Assembly (NCBI RefSeq): GCF_010668395.1 | Contig: NZ_WUEY01000003.1 | Coordinates: forward strand, 310,001-374,000 | Length of the DNA stretch: 64,000 nucleotides | Reading direction: 5' to 3' | Source of the DNA: Martinezella lusitana | GTDB lineage: Bacteria; Pseudomonadota; Alphaproteobacteria; Rhizobiales; Rhizobiaceae | Shown here: one piece after another, positions 34,339-44,912 of the stretch | Layout: each line of letters opens with the position of its first letter | Position numbering within the stretch: the stretch's first letter is position 1 | Notes under the pieces: generated by a model | What the model saw: the letters and a program-made list of their open reading frames with translations, nothing else | What the model was told of the DNA's origin: nothing | Databases searched by the model: none | Program-made: the position numbers and the translations under genes

Positions 34339-35607
34339 CTAACCGCCATTTGCGACGATCGCCACGCGATACTGCTTCACGGCCTCCGTCAGCCGGTCGG
34401 CCACCTTCTGCCGCCAGTCCGCGTCGAGCAGAAGCTTTTCATCCTCCTTGTTGGAGAGAAAGCCCAGTTCGAGCAGGATCGAGGGGACGTCCGGCGCCTG
34501 CAAGACCTGGAAACCTGCGTGGCGATGCGGATTGTTGATCATGGAAATCTGGCCGTTGAACGAGGACAAGACATCCTGCGCCAGCGAAATGGAGAACGCC
34601 TGCGTCTCGCGGCGGGTCAGATCCATCAGGATGTCGGTGACAGCGGCAGGCTGCGTCTGGGCCTCCGCGCCGGCGATCCGATCGGAGTTGTTTTCGCGGT
34701 CGGCCACCTCCCCGGCAAGCCGGTCCGAAGCCTTGTCCGAGATCGTATAGACGGTCGCGCCGCGAATGTCCTTCTGCTTGAGCGTGTCGGCATGCAGCGA
34801 GATGAAGAGCGAGGCATGATTCTGCCGGGCTATCGTCACGCGCTCCGACAGGGAGAGATACTGGTCCTTGTCGCGCGTCAGAAAGGCCTTGATGCCCGGC
34901 TGGGCGTTCAGCTTGTCGGCGAAGAGCTTGGCGAAGGCGAGCGTAATATCCTTCTCTTGCGTGACGCCGTCGCTGCCGGTCGCACCCGCGTCGATGCCGC
35001 CGTGACCGGCATCGACGGCGACGAGGAACGTATTCGGGTCGGCCTTCTGCGTCGGCTCGACGGGCCCGACATCCTTGGCGGTATCCTCGCCGGTCCAGCT
35101 CTGCTTCTTCACGAGATCGGCGAATTGCTCGGCCGGCAGCATCTCGGCATCGAGCACTAGGCGCTGGCCTTTACCGCTTTCATCCGCCTGCACCTTGGCC
35201 ACGACCAGCTTCACCGGCTTCTTCGCCGTCAGCACGATACGAGCGCTGTCCGCATCCATCGCGCCAAACCGGATATCCTTGAAAAGACCGGTCGGCTTGA
35301 GATCCGTGGCCGGGAAACCGAATGCCGTCGCCGGAAGATCGACGACGATGCGGACGGGATTGTCGAGATAATGAACCGTGAAGGCGGGCTCGCGATCCAT
35401 GTCGATGACGATGCGCGTTCGGGCGTCGTCGCCGGCGATGCGCGCTCCGTAGGCAAGCAAGGGGTCGGCCGCCGCAGCGACGGGTACAAATGCCGAGGCT
35501 GCCAGAAGAATCACCAGGGCGAAGGCCGCTGCCGCAAATCGCAAAGCCCTCACGCAAATCTCCGCCACATGCCGCAATCCCTTTACCAAGTATCCAACGC
35601 GCCCCAT
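34339..35607 (-). CDS. amiC: N-acetylmuramoyl-L-alanine amidase (AmiC-like)
   Basis: The 422-residue product cleaves the amide bond between MurNAc and L-alanine in peptidoglycan during cell separation. It has a signal/anchor near the N-terminus, an AMIN domain at about 50-165 (the segment VRIVVDLPATAFGF is typical), and a C-terminal Amidase_3 domain with zinc ligands in DAGHGGIDAGA and SLHADT and the C-terminal ELGFLSN motif. The start MGRVGYLVKG was chosen; longer in-frame starts add residues that do not fit a signal peptide. It is followed by mrcA, another wall-synthesis gene. Confidence 0.92.
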   Translation of the reverse strand: MGRVGYLVKGLRHVAEICVRALRFAAAAFALVILLAASAFVPVAAAADPLLAYGARIAGDDARTRIVIDMDREPAFTVHYLDNPVRIVVDLPATAFGFPATDLKPTGLFKDIRFGAMDADSARIVLTAKKPVKLVVAKVQADESGKGQRLVLDAEMLPAEQFADLVKKQSWTGEDTAKDVGPVEPTQKADPNTFLVAVDAGHGGIDAGATGSDGVTQEKDITLAFAKLFADKLNAQPGIKAFLTRDKDQYLSLSERVTIARQNHASLFISLHADTLKQKDIRGATVYTISDKASDRLAGEVADRENNSDRIAGAEAQTQPAAVTDILMDLTRRETQAFSISLAQDVLSSFNGQISMINNPHRHAGFQVLQAPDVPSILLELGFLSNKEDEKLLLDADWRQKVADRLTEAVKQYRVAIVANGG

Positions 35608-36233
35608 ATTGGTTTCGACGTTGCTTTTGAAGTCCCAATAGCGGGAACCAGGTTTGACGTGATGGCCACACCCGATGATGCGCCGGAGGGCGAATCGACG
35701 AGACACCCTCCCGTGTTCTCATCAACGGACGAATCCATCAATATTATGGCATACTTGGCTTTTCCCTTGCTATTGTGACAGATAAAACATACAACGCATA
35801 TTAGGGTAGAAGTGTTGACGGGATAGAGTCGTCGCAAAGGCAGCCGCCTTCGAGTACCAGGCGCCAAAAAGCGGCATTCATCCGCCGTCTGCAGTGCTTC
35901 TGCTCCGAACAGTGGATATCTGAATTTCCGGTTTCAGACGGGAAGTTCATCGGTGGAGAGCCACCAAACGCTCTTTAGAGAGCACATTCATCGGGCCCAT
36001 TTGTGGGTCTAAGGCATAGTTGATCTCGCTTGGTTACGGATGCTACCGCAGCAGCTTTTTGAGAGAGTGAACAGACCCCAGGGAAATGATGCCCCGGCTG
36101 CCGTCTGGATACTGTCATCGCCGAACCAATCGCGACTTTCATTATCCGGTGCAGCAAAGGCGGAGCATGTCCCGCTTGTCCCTGTGACAAGCAGGCCTCC
36201 GTCCGGTTGTCTGCGCCGAGGAGCACAGCTTTC
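35608..36233. promoter_or_regulatory. amiC-rne divergent spacer and long rne leader
   Basis: This 626-bp spacer has no gene. It must carry promoters for both divergent genes. A candidate for rne is TTGTGA (35773-35778), 17 bases, GCATAT (35796-35801), which would give rne a leader of about 430 nt. A long 5' UTR is known to mediate RNase E autoregulation in E. coli; only partial hairpins are visible here. Confidence 0.4.
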
Positions 36234-39143
36234 ATGGCAGACAAAATGCTTATCGATGCGTCTCACGAGGAAGAGACGCGCGTCGTTGTCGTTCGCGGGA
36301 ACCGCATAGAGGAATTTGACTTCGAGTCGCAGCACAAGAAGCAAATCCGCGGCAACATCTATCTTGCAAAAGTAACGAGGGTCGAGCCTTCGCTTCAGGC
36401 TGCTTTCGTTGACTACGGCGGCAATCGGCACGGCTTCCTGGCCTTCGCCGAAATTCATCCAGACTATTACCAGATCCCCCTTGCCGATCGTCAGGCGCTG
36501 CTGAAGGCCGAAGCCGAAGAGCATCGGCACGAAGACGATGTCGAGCATGTCGAAACGGCGCTCGATCTTTCCCAGCAGGAACAGCCGGATATCGGCATCG
36601 TCCCCAAGGCGAGCGGCGAAACCGAAGCGCCTGCCGCGACCGCTGAAGATGCTTCCGCCGCCGAGGAAGCGGCACCCGCCGAGGAAGCGGCCCCTGCCAA
36701 GAAGGCCAAGCCCCGCCGCAGCCGCAAGAAGGTTGCTGCCGAAGCTCCCGCCGAGGAAACGCCTGCTCCGGAAGCAACCGCTGCCGTCGATGCGCCGAGC
36801 GAAGATGAGGAAGGTCCGTCGGGCGAAATGGCCGCGATGGTGGAGACCGATTCGATATCCGAGGACGTCACCGTTTCCAAGCGCCGCCACGATGACGACG
36901 ACGATGATGATCACGATCATGAAGAGGAAGTGATCGAATCCGTCGGCGCCGAAGACGCGATGGAAGAGGTTCCGGATCGCGTGCAACGCAAGCCGCGCAA
37001 GCAGTATCGCATCCAGGAAGTCATCAAGCGCCGGCAGATCCTGCTGGTGCAGGTGGCCAAGGAAGAGCGCGGAAACAAGGGCGCGGCGCTGACCACCTAT
37101 CTCTCGCTCGCAGGCCGTTACTCGGTTCTGATGCCGAATACGGCTCGCGGCGGCGGCATCTCCCGCAAGATCACCAATCCGCAGGATCGCAAGCGCCTGA
37201 AGGAAATCGCCAAGATGCTCGAAGTGCCGCAAGGCATGGGCGTCATCCTGCGTACCGCCGGCGCCAACCGCACCAAGGTCGAAGTCAAGCGCGACTTCGA
37301 GTATCTGATGCGCCTGTGGGAAAACGTCCGCACGCTGACGCTGTCATCGACCGCTCCTTGCCTGGTCTATGAAGAAGGCAGCCTGATCAAGCGCTCGATC
37401 CGCGACCTCTACAACAAGGATATCAGCGAGATCATCGTTGCCGGCGAAGAAGGCTATCGTGAAGCCAAGGACTTCATGAAGATGCTGATGCCGAGCCACG
37501 CCAAGGTGGTTCAGCCCTATCGTGACATTCACCCGATCTTCTCCCGCTCCGGCATCGAGGCGCAGCTCGACCGCATGCTGCAGCCGCAGGTAACCCTGCG
37601 TTCGGGCGGCTACCTGATCATGAACCAGACGGAAGCCCTGGTCTCGATCGACGTCAACTCCGGCCGCTCGACCCGCGAGCATTCGATCGAGGACACCGCG
37701 CTCCAGACCAATCTGGAAGCAGCCGAGGAAATCGCTCGCCAGCTGCGCCTGCGCGACCTTGCCGGCCTGATCGTCATCGACTTCATCGACATGGAAGAGA
37801 AGCGCAACAACCGCGCTGTCGAAAAGAAGCTGAAGGAATGCCTGAAGAACGATCGCGCCCGCATCCAGGTCGGCCGCATCTCGCATTTCGGCCTTCTGGA
37901 AATGTCGCGCCAGCGCATCCGCGCATCGGTTCTCGAAAGCACGACGCAGATCTGCTCGCATTGCGGCGGAACCGGCCATGTGCGCTCCCAGTCCTCCGTC
38001 GCGTTGCATGTCCTGCGCGGCATCGAGGAATACCTGCTGAAGAACACGACGCATGACATCACCGTGCGCACGACGCCTGACATTGCGCTCTATCTGCTCA
38101 ATCACAAGCGCCAGACGATCATCGACTACGAAAGCCGCTTCGGCGTTGCGATCGTCATCGATGCCGACAACGCTGTCGGCACGCAGCATTTCGCGATCGA
38201 CCGCGGCGAACCCGTCGCCAATCCGGTGAAGATCGAAAGCCTGTTCAACTTCGCAGCCATCCCCGAGGACGATGACGACGATATCGTCATCGAGGCCGAG
38301 GAGGATGAAGACGAAGAGCTGGAAGAAAAGGCAACGAGCGTCGAACAGCAACCCTCTGCCCGCTCCGAAAACAATGACGGCAACCGCAAGCGCAAGCGCC
38401 GTCGTCGGCGTCGCGGCCGCGGCAATGATGGCCATGCGGCCTCGGTTTCCGGCGATGCTTCCGCGGACGATGCCGCAGAGGATGCGGACGGGGATGAAGG
38501 CGACGACGATGAAGCCGATGCCGGCGTAGAAAACGCCGCATCCGCCGGAAGCGACGATGACGCGCAGCAGAAGCGCAAGCGCCGCCGTCGCGGCAAGCGT
38601 GGTGGCCGTCGCAATCGTGAAAACGAAGGTAACGAGCAGACCGCGGGCGATGACGAAGGCTCGGACGAAGCGCTCGAGACCGCCGCATCCGGTGAAGGCG
38701 AAGAAGAAGCAAGCGTATCCGTAGTGGAAATTGCGATTGCCGAAGGCGAAGCCGCCGTCGAGGGGCAGCCTGCCATGGCCGCCGTCGAGACCGCAGCGGT
38801 TGTCACCGAAGACGTGAAGCCCGCCAAGGGCCGCGGTCGCCGGAAGGCAAAGGCTGTCGAGGCATCGCCAGTGGAAACGCCGATTGTGGAAGAAGCGCCC
38901 GCGGCAGACGTCGAAACCGAAGTGGTTGCCGAAATCACCGAAGCTTTGGACACAACGGCTGAGCCGGCAGCGTCCGACGCAGCGGACGATGCGGCCAAGC
39001 CGGCGCGCGCCAACCGCGAATCCAACGTTTCCTCCTCCGCTCCGGTCGTAACGTCGACACGCACCAATGAAGGTGGGGATGGTGACGGAGAACCGACCAA
39101 GCCGAAGAAGGCCGGCTGGTGGCAACGCCGCGGCTTCTTTTGA
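36234..39143 (+). CDS. rne: ribonuclease E
   Basis: RNase E (969 aa) is the main endonuclease of mRNA decay and rRNA/tRNA processing. The S1 domain begins at about 35 and is split by an acidic, low-complexity insert at about 91-258 before it resumes at LVQVAKEERGNKGA. The catalytic part has both acidic sites (SIDVNSGRST and VIDFIDM) and the zinc link CSHCGGTG. The C-terminal third is disordered, with alternating acidic and arginine-rich patches (KRKRRRRRR), the scaffold of the degradosome. The start ATG has GAGGAG upstream; a frame extends nine codons further. Confidence 0.96.
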   Translation: MADKMLIDASHEEETRVVVVRGNRIEEFDFESQHKKQIRGNIYLAKVTRVEPSLQAAFVDYGGNRHGFLAFAEIHPDYYQIPLADRQALLKAEAEEHRHEDDVEHVETALDLSQQEQPDIGIVPKASGETEAPAATAEDASAAEEAAPAEEAAPAKKAKPRRSRKKVAAEAPAEETPAPEATAAVDAPSEDEEGPSGEMAAMVETDSISEDVTVSKRRHDDDDDDDHDHEEEVIESVGAEDAMEEVPDRVQRKPRKQYRIQEVIKRRQILLVQVAKEERGNKGAALTTYLSLAGRYSVLMPNTARGGGISRKITNPQDRKRLKEIAKMLEVPQGMGVILRTAGANRTKVEVKRDFEYLMRLWENVRTLTLSSTAPCLVYEEGSLIKRSIRDLYNKDISEIIVAGEEGYREAKDFMKMLMPSHAKVVQPYRDIHPIFSRSGIEAQLDRMLQPQVTLRSGGYLIMNQTEALVSIDVNSGRSTREHSIEDTALQTNLEAAEEIARQLRLRDLAGLIVIDFIDMEEKRNNRAVEKKLKECLKNDRARIQVGRISHFGLLEMSRQRIRASVLESTTQICSHCGGTGHVRSQSSVALHVLRGIEEYLLKNTTHDITVRTTPDIALYLLNHKRQTIIDYESRFGVAIVIDADNAVGTQHFAIDRGEPVANPVKIESLFNFAAIPEDDDDDIVIEAEEDEDEELEEKATSVEQQPSARSENNDGNRKRKRRRRRRGRGNDGHAASVSGDASADDAAEDADGDEGDDDEADAGVENAASAGSDDDAQQKRKRRRRGKRGGRRNRENEGNEQTAGDDEGSDEALETAASGEGEEEASVSVVEIAIAEGEAAVEGQPAMAAVETAAVVTEDVKPAKGRGRRKAKAVEASPVETPIVEEAPAADVETEVVAEITEALDTTAEPAASDAADDAAKPARANRESNVSSSAPVVTSTRTNEGGDGDGEPTKPKKAGWWQRRGFF

Positions 39144-39168
39144 GAAGACCGATTTAGAATGAATTTTT

Positions 39169-39203
39169 AAAATCCGGCCGTGGCGACACGGCCGGATTTT
39201 TTA
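39169..39203. terminator. terminator after rne
   Basis: AAAATCCGGCCGTG and CACGGCCGGATTTT form a 14-bp stem around GCGA, followed by a T-run. It ends rne, and the A-rich left flank may also let it stop the convergent aminotransferase transcript. Confidence 0.93.
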
Positions 39204-39300
39204 TTGCCGTAAGTGTGATTTGCCGCTCGCGCATCGGCGCACGACTTCGCGACTTGCGAAAACACATTCGCAAGTCCGTGCAAGCCATTGATCCCGGATT

Positions 39301-40464
39301 CTATTTCAGCCAGGCAGCCATGCGTTCGGTGGCTTCCTCGATCTCGGCATTGGAACCGGCATAGGAGATGCGCATGGCGCGATGCCCCTCCACCGGATCG
39401 AAATCGAGGCCGGGCGTGGCGGCCACATTGATTTCCGCCAGCATCTTGCGTGCGAAGGCCATGCTGTCGTTGGTGAAGCGGCTGACATCCACATAGGCAT
39501 AGAAGGCGCCGTCCATCGGCGAGGCGATGCGGAAGCCGATTTCCGGCAGTCGGCGCATGAGAAAATCGCGGTTGCGTCCATAGCTTTCGCGATAGATATC
39601 GAGTTCGGCACCCGCGCCGAGCGCAGCTTCGGCGGCGATCTGCGACAGTTCCGGCGCGGAAATGTAGAGGCTCTGCGCCACACGCTCGATTGGACGGACC
39701 AGCCGCTCCGGCAAGACCATCCACCCGATGCGCCAGCCGGTCATGCAGTAATATTTCGAGAAGGAGTTGATGACGATCGCCTCGTCCGTAAGCTCCAACG
39801 CGCTCGTCTCCTCGCCGACGAAGGTCAGTCCGTGGTAGATTTCATCGGAGATGAAGGCAATCGAACGATCGGCGCAGTAGTCGGCAAGCGCCTTCAATGC
39901 CGCCCTGCCCGTCACCGTTCCGGTCGGATTGGCCGGGCTTGCCAGCAGCACGCCCTTCAGGCGCTTGCCGCTCGCCGCCTGTGCCGCCTCGAGGCTCTCG
40001 GGCGTGAGCGTAAACTGCGTTTCCTCTGTGACCGGCACCTCGGCGACATCGAGGCCGAGGGCGGCAAGGATATTGCGATAGGCCGGATAGCCCGGCCGCG
40101 CGATGGCGACGCTGTCGCCCGCATCGAACAATGTCAGAAAGGCAAGATTGAAACCGGCCGACGATCCGGTGGTAATGGCAATGCGTTTCGGATCGATGGC
40201 CAAGCCATGGCGTGCCCGATAGTGCTGGGAAAGCGCCTGCCGCAGGGCCAGCGTGCCGAGCGCATCCGTATAGCCGATGCGCCCATGACCGAGGGCCGCC
40301 CGCGCGGCCTCCAATGCCGCCTGGGGAGCCGGATGGGACGGCTGCCCCACCGCCATGGAAATGACCGGGTGTCCGGCCTGACGGCGCAGCGTCGCCTCGG
40401 CCAGCACATCCATCGCATGGAAGGGTTCGACATCGCTGCGTTTGGATAGGGAAAACAAGGTCAA
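39301..40464 (-). CDS. PLP-dependent aminotransferase (aspartate aminotransferase-like fold type I)
   Basis: The product (387 aa) belongs to the fold type I aminotransferases of the aspartate aminotransferase branch. The PLP lysine is in NSFSKYYCMTGWRIG; GQPSHPAPQAALEAAR, SPANPTGTVTG and the YAGSNAEIEEA end are typical. A TTG start was chosen because AGGAG lies right before it; the ATG eight codons upstream has no ribosome-binding site. The substrate is uncertain. It is convergent with rne and divergent from the DsbA-like gene. Confidence 0.85.
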   Translation of the reverse strand: MTLFSLSKRSDVEPFHAMDVLAEATLRRQAGHPVISMAVGQPSHPAPQAALEAARAALGHGRIGYTDALGTLALRQALSQHYRARHGLAIDPKRIAITTGSSAGFNLAFLTLFDAGDSVAIARPGYPAYRNILAALGLDVAEVPVTEETQFTLTPESLEAAQAASGKRLKGVLLASPANPTGTVTGRAALKALADYCADRSIAFISDEIYHGLTFVGEETSALELTDEAIVINSFSKYYCMTGWRIGWMVLPERLVRPIERVAQSLYISAPELSQIAAEAALGAGAELDIYRESYGRNRDFLMRRLPEIGFRIASPMDGAFYAYVDVSRFTNDSMAFARKMLAEINVAATPGLDFDPVEGHRAMRISYAGSNAEIEEATERMAAWLK

Positions 40465-40670
40465 TTCTCTCCTGGGTCGGATCGGCATGCGACATTTGCC
40501 GCAATATGGGCTCGTTCACAATCCTGCGATTGAGGCTTTGTCGTGAAAATTCCTGTTTCTGGAATTAAGGACGCACCGTAAATTGTCGATCGATATTTGC
40601 GGATGTTAACCCGACGATGTTATGCCGCATCCGAAAGTGGCGTCTCCGCCCAGATCCAAACGAGGACCCA

Positions 40671-41438
40671 ATGACCTTTTCTCTCAAAAGCCTGCTGACG
40701 GTTTCGGCGATTGCCCTGACAGCGTCATTCGCCATAATCCAGCCAGCTGCCGCGCTGGACGACCAGCAGAAGAAGGAAATCGGGGATTTCATCAAGGAAT
40801 ATCTCGTCGAGCATCCGGAAGTGCTGCTGGATGCACAGGCCGCGCTCGAAAAGAAGCAGGACGAAGCCCGAATTAGCCAGTCGGCCCAGGTAATCAGCCA
40901 GAACAAGGACGAGATCTTCAGTTCCAAGGATGATGTGGCCATCGGCAATCCGAAGGGCAATATCACCGTCGTCGAGTTCTTCGACTACAACTGCACCTAT
41001 TGCCGGCATGCCCTCGGCGACATGGACACGCTGCTGAAGCAGGACAAGGACGTGCGTTTCGTCCTGAAGGAGTTCCCGATCCTCGGTCCGGATTCGGTTG
41101 CGGCTTCCCGTGTTTCCAACGCCTTCCGCCAGCTCGCGCCTGAAAAATACGAACAATTCCATCGCAAGCTGCTGGGCAGCGACGGCCGGGCGTCGGAAGA
41201 CAGCGCCATCGAGGTCGCGACCTCGCTCGGCGTCAGCGAAGCGGCCATCCGCGCGGAAATGGCAAAGAGCCCGAATACCGCAACGATCAAGGCAACCTAC
41301 CAGCTTGCGTCCGATCTCAATGTCACCGGCACACCCGCCTACGTGATCGGCAACGAAATGATCTCCGGCGCCATCGGCCTCGATGCCATCAAGGAGAAGA
41401 TCGCCAACGTCCGCAGCTGCGGCAAGACCACCTGCTGA
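40671..41438 (+). CDS. DsbA-family thiol:disulfide oxidoreductase
   Basis: The 255-residue product has a signal peptide (ending IQPAAA) and then a DsbA/thioredoxin fold with the active site CTYC in FFDYNCTYCRHALGD. A cis-proline segment (LNVTGTPAYVIG) completes the fold. A helical region between the signal and the active site is typical of the longer alphaproteobacterial DsbA-like proteins. The C-terminus ends with SCGKTTC, giving two additional cysteines. The ATG at 40671 has GAGG upstream. It lies before aroQ on the same strand. Confidence 0.9.
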   Translation: MTFSLKSLLTVSAIALTASFAIIQPAAALDDQQKKEIGDFIKEYLVEHPEVLLDAQAALEKKQDEARISQSAQVISQNKDEIFSSKDDVAIGNPKGNITVVEFFDYNCTYCRHALGDMDTLLKQDKDVRFVLKEFPILGPDSVAASRVSNAFRQLAPEKYEQFHRKLLGSDGRASEDSAIEVATSLGVSEAAIRAEMAKSPNTATIKATYQLASDLNVTGTPAYVIGNEMISGAIGLDAIKEKIANVRSCGKTTC

Positions 41439-41644
41439 TCGGCGCCACGGGCCGGCTTGGCCAGGGGAAACCGATCGCTTGCTCTGATTTTGACAGAGCT
41501 TTGAAACGCGCCGCGTCATCGCGCGGCGCAAAAATGCCAAAATCGTGGCGTTTCCACACCTAGAGACATGCAACCTTCGCTCCGGGGCTTTTCTACAGGG
41601 CCTCGGGAGTCTATAGGTTGCGCTGTACTTTGACGGAACATCTG

Positions 41645-42082
41645 ATGGCGCAAACGATTTTTGTCCTGAACGGACCCAATTTGAATGCCCTGGGCAAGCG
41701 CGAGCCGGGCATCTATGGCGGCAAGACGCTCAAGGATATCGAAGCAGACTGCAAGTCCGCAGGTGAAAGCCTGGGCTTCGTCGTCGATTTCCGGCAGAGC
41801 AATCATGAAGGCGTGCTGGTCGACTGGATGCACGAAGCTGGCGACAAGGCTGCCGGCGTCGCGATCAATCCCGGAGCCTATGGTCACACATCGATCGCGC
41901 TGCATGACGCGATCCGCGCCATCACCGTTCCTGTCGTGGAAGTGCATATCTCGAACATCCACGCACGCGAGGAATTCCGGCACAAATCGATGATCGCGCC
42001 TGCCGCAAAGGGCGTGATCTGCGGTTTTGGGCCTTATAGCTACATCCTGGCGCTTCATGCGCTGAAATCCATCACCCAATAA
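41645..42082 (+). CDS. aroQ: 3-dehydroquinate dehydratase, type II
   Basis: AroQ (145 aa) dehydrates 3-dehydroquinate in the shikimate pathway. Type II hallmarks are GPNLN near residue 10, with the catalytic tyrosine in EPGIYG, and RQSNHEG, INPGAYGHTS (catalytic histidine) and VHISNIHAREEFR. The start MAQTIFVLNGPN was chosen; a longer frame begins nine codons earlier. It is the first gene of aroQ-accB-accC-aat; accB starts 24 bp after it. Confidence 0.96.
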   Translation: MAQTIFVLNGPNLNALGKREPGIYGGKTLKDIEADCKSAGESLGFVVDFRQSNHEGVLVDWMHEAGDKAAGVAINPGAYGHTSIALHDAIRAITVPVVEVHISNIHAREEFRHKSMIAPAAKGVICGFGPYSYILALHALKSITQ

Positions 42083-42106
42083 CAAAAATACAGGGCAAGA
42101 AATCCA

Positions 42107-42580
42107 ATGGCTGAAAAGAAATCGGGTATCGACCAGGCGCTGATTCGCGATCTCGCCAACATTCTCAACGACACGGATCTGACCGAGATCGAAGTCGAAC
42201 AGGAAGATCTGCGCATCCGCGTGTCGCGTGCCGGCACGCCCCAATATGTGCAGGCGCCGATCGCCGCTCCGGCCGGTTACGCCGTTCCGGCAGCTGCCGC
42301 CGCCGCTCCTGCTGCCGCAGCACCCGCCGGCAAGACCCGCAATCCTGACCACGTCATCAGCGCACCGATGGTCGGAACCGTCTATCTGGCGCCGGCGCCG
42401 GGTTCGGCTGCCTTCATTCAGGTCGGCTCGGTCGTCAAGGAAGGCCAGACACTGCTGATCATCGAAGCAATGAAAACGATGAACCAGATCCCTGCGCCGA
42501 AGTCCGGCACCGTAACAGAAATACTCGTTCAGGATGGACGCCCGGTCGAATACGGCGAAGCCCTGGTCGTCGTCGAGTAG
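42107..42580 (+). CDS. accB: acetyl-CoA carboxylase biotin carboxyl carrier protein
   Basis: BCCP (157 aa) carries the biotin that shuttles carboxyl groups in acetyl-CoA carboxylase, the first step of fatty acid synthesis. The biotinylated lysine is in EAMKTMNQIPA at about 122 (the family more often has EAMKMMN). An alanine/proline-rich linker at about 52-75 joins the N-terminal domain to the biotinyl domain. accC follows 15 bp later, as usual. Confidence 0.96.
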   Translation: MAEKKSGIDQALIRDLANILNDTDLTEIEVEQEDLRIRVSRAGTPQYVQAPIAAPAGYAVPAAAAAAPAAAAPAGKTRNPDHVISAPMVGTVYLAPAPGSAAFIQVGSVVKEGQTLLIIEAMKTMNQIPAPKSGTVTEILVQDGRPVEYGEALVVVE

Positions 42581-42595
42581 GCCGGCCCCATGCCC

Positions 42596-43942
<1,347 letters not shown>

Positions 43943-43945
43943 CCT

Positions 43946-44575
43946 GTGCCAGGAGCGCGCGGCAGACATCCCGGCGTTACCCCGGAGATTTTGCTGCGCG
44001 CCTATTCCATCGGGCTTTTTCCGATGGCGGAATCGGCTGACGACCCGGAGATATTCTGGGTCGAGCCGGAATTGCGGGGCATCATCCCTCTCGATACGTT
44101 TCACGTCTCCAAGAGCCTCGCCAAGAAAATCCGCCAGGATCCTTTCGACATCCGCTTCGATAGCGATTTCGAGGCTGTTATCGCGGCTTGCGCCGAACAG
44201 ACGAGCGGTCGCCCGAGCACCTGGATCAACGATACGATCCGCTCCCTCTATTCCGTCCTGCATCATATCGGCCATGCCCATTCGGTGGAGGCCTGGGAAG
44301 GCGACCGGCTGGTGGGCGGCCTCTATGGCGTTTCGCTGGGGTCTGCCTTCTTCGGCGAAAGCATGTTTTCCCGCCGCACGGATGCCTCCAAGATCTGCCT
44401 CGTCTATCTGGTCGAGCGCCTGCGGGAGCGCGGCTTCACCCTGCTCGACACGCAATTCACCACGGAACACCTGAAGACATTCGGCGCCATCGATGTGCCG
44501 AAGGACGTCTATGCCACGATGCTGGAAAAGGCGATGGAATCCGCCAATCTGAGCTTCTCCGACGAGAGCCACTGA
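43946..44575 (+). CDS. aat: leucyl/phenylalanyl-tRNA--protein transferase
   Basis: Aat (209 aa) adds Leu or Phe to proteins with N-terminal Arg or Lys, marking them for ClpS/ClpAP degradation. The family pattern [31 protein letters not shown] and [11 protein letters not shown] is clear. The start is GTG, three bases after the accC stop, so it is coupled to the acc operon. Length is normal for the alphaproteobacterial form. Confidence 0.95.
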   Translation: MPGARGRHPGVTPEILLRAYSIGLFPMAESADDPEIFWVEPELRGIIPLDTFHVSKSLAKKIRQDPFDIRFDSDFEAVIAACAEQTSGRPSTWINDTIRSLYSVLHHIGHAHSVEAWEGDRLVGGLYGVSLGSAFFGESMFSRRTDASKICLVYLVERLRERGFTLLDTQFTTEHLKTFGAIDVPKDVYATMLEKAMESANLSFSDESH

Positions 44576-44912
44576 GAACCCGGCCACTATCAAGTTCAGG
44601 GCACTTCAAACTCTGATTGCAACCTGCTATCGCTAAACGCGAAGAGCGTTGGTGCATAGAGGTTCCACTTTGCCGTCGTAAATACCGGTCTCATTTAAAT
44701 CACCCAATGCATCGGGGCGGCGCACCGCCGTCCGATGCGTATTCATGTCCATCGGGTGATGGCCTGAGACCGGTTTGGCATTGTCACAACGCGCCCCGCG
44801 CAGCCATTGCTGTCTCAGCTCTTCAGCCGTCCCGCAACATCGCCATACCGCGCCCTGACGGGCTTGTCTCACCGCCAGTCTGGTGGACTTCCAGACGGAA
44901 GACCAAGACGGT
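44576..44912. other. spacer between aat and the DUF1062 gene
   Basis: These 337 bp hold no convincing gene. Most of the interest is a 91-base nested palindrome at 44684-44774. The rest is ordinary GC-rich sequence, with no clear terminator directly after aat. Confidence 0.5.
44684..44774. repeat. 91-bp nested palindrome (repeat element or structured RNA)
   Basis: Three nested stems can be drawn: ACCGGTCTCA with TGAGACCGGT (outer, perfect 10 bp), ATCACCC with GGGTGAT, and an inner hairpin GCATCGG-GGCGG with CCGCC-GT-CCGATGC around CGCA. Rhizobia carry palindromic intergenic repeats of roughly 100 bp (the RIME type), so this could be one. A structured RNA gene or riboregulator is the alternative. 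I saw no second copy in this window. Confidence 0.6.

Noticed and set aside
36600..36930. Repeat-like codons in rne (GAGGAAGCG and GATGAC runs) as a tandem repeat or CRISPR-like array
   Set aside because: They are in-frame codons for Glu-Ala-Pro and Asp-rich low-complexity protein; there are no spaced identical repeats.
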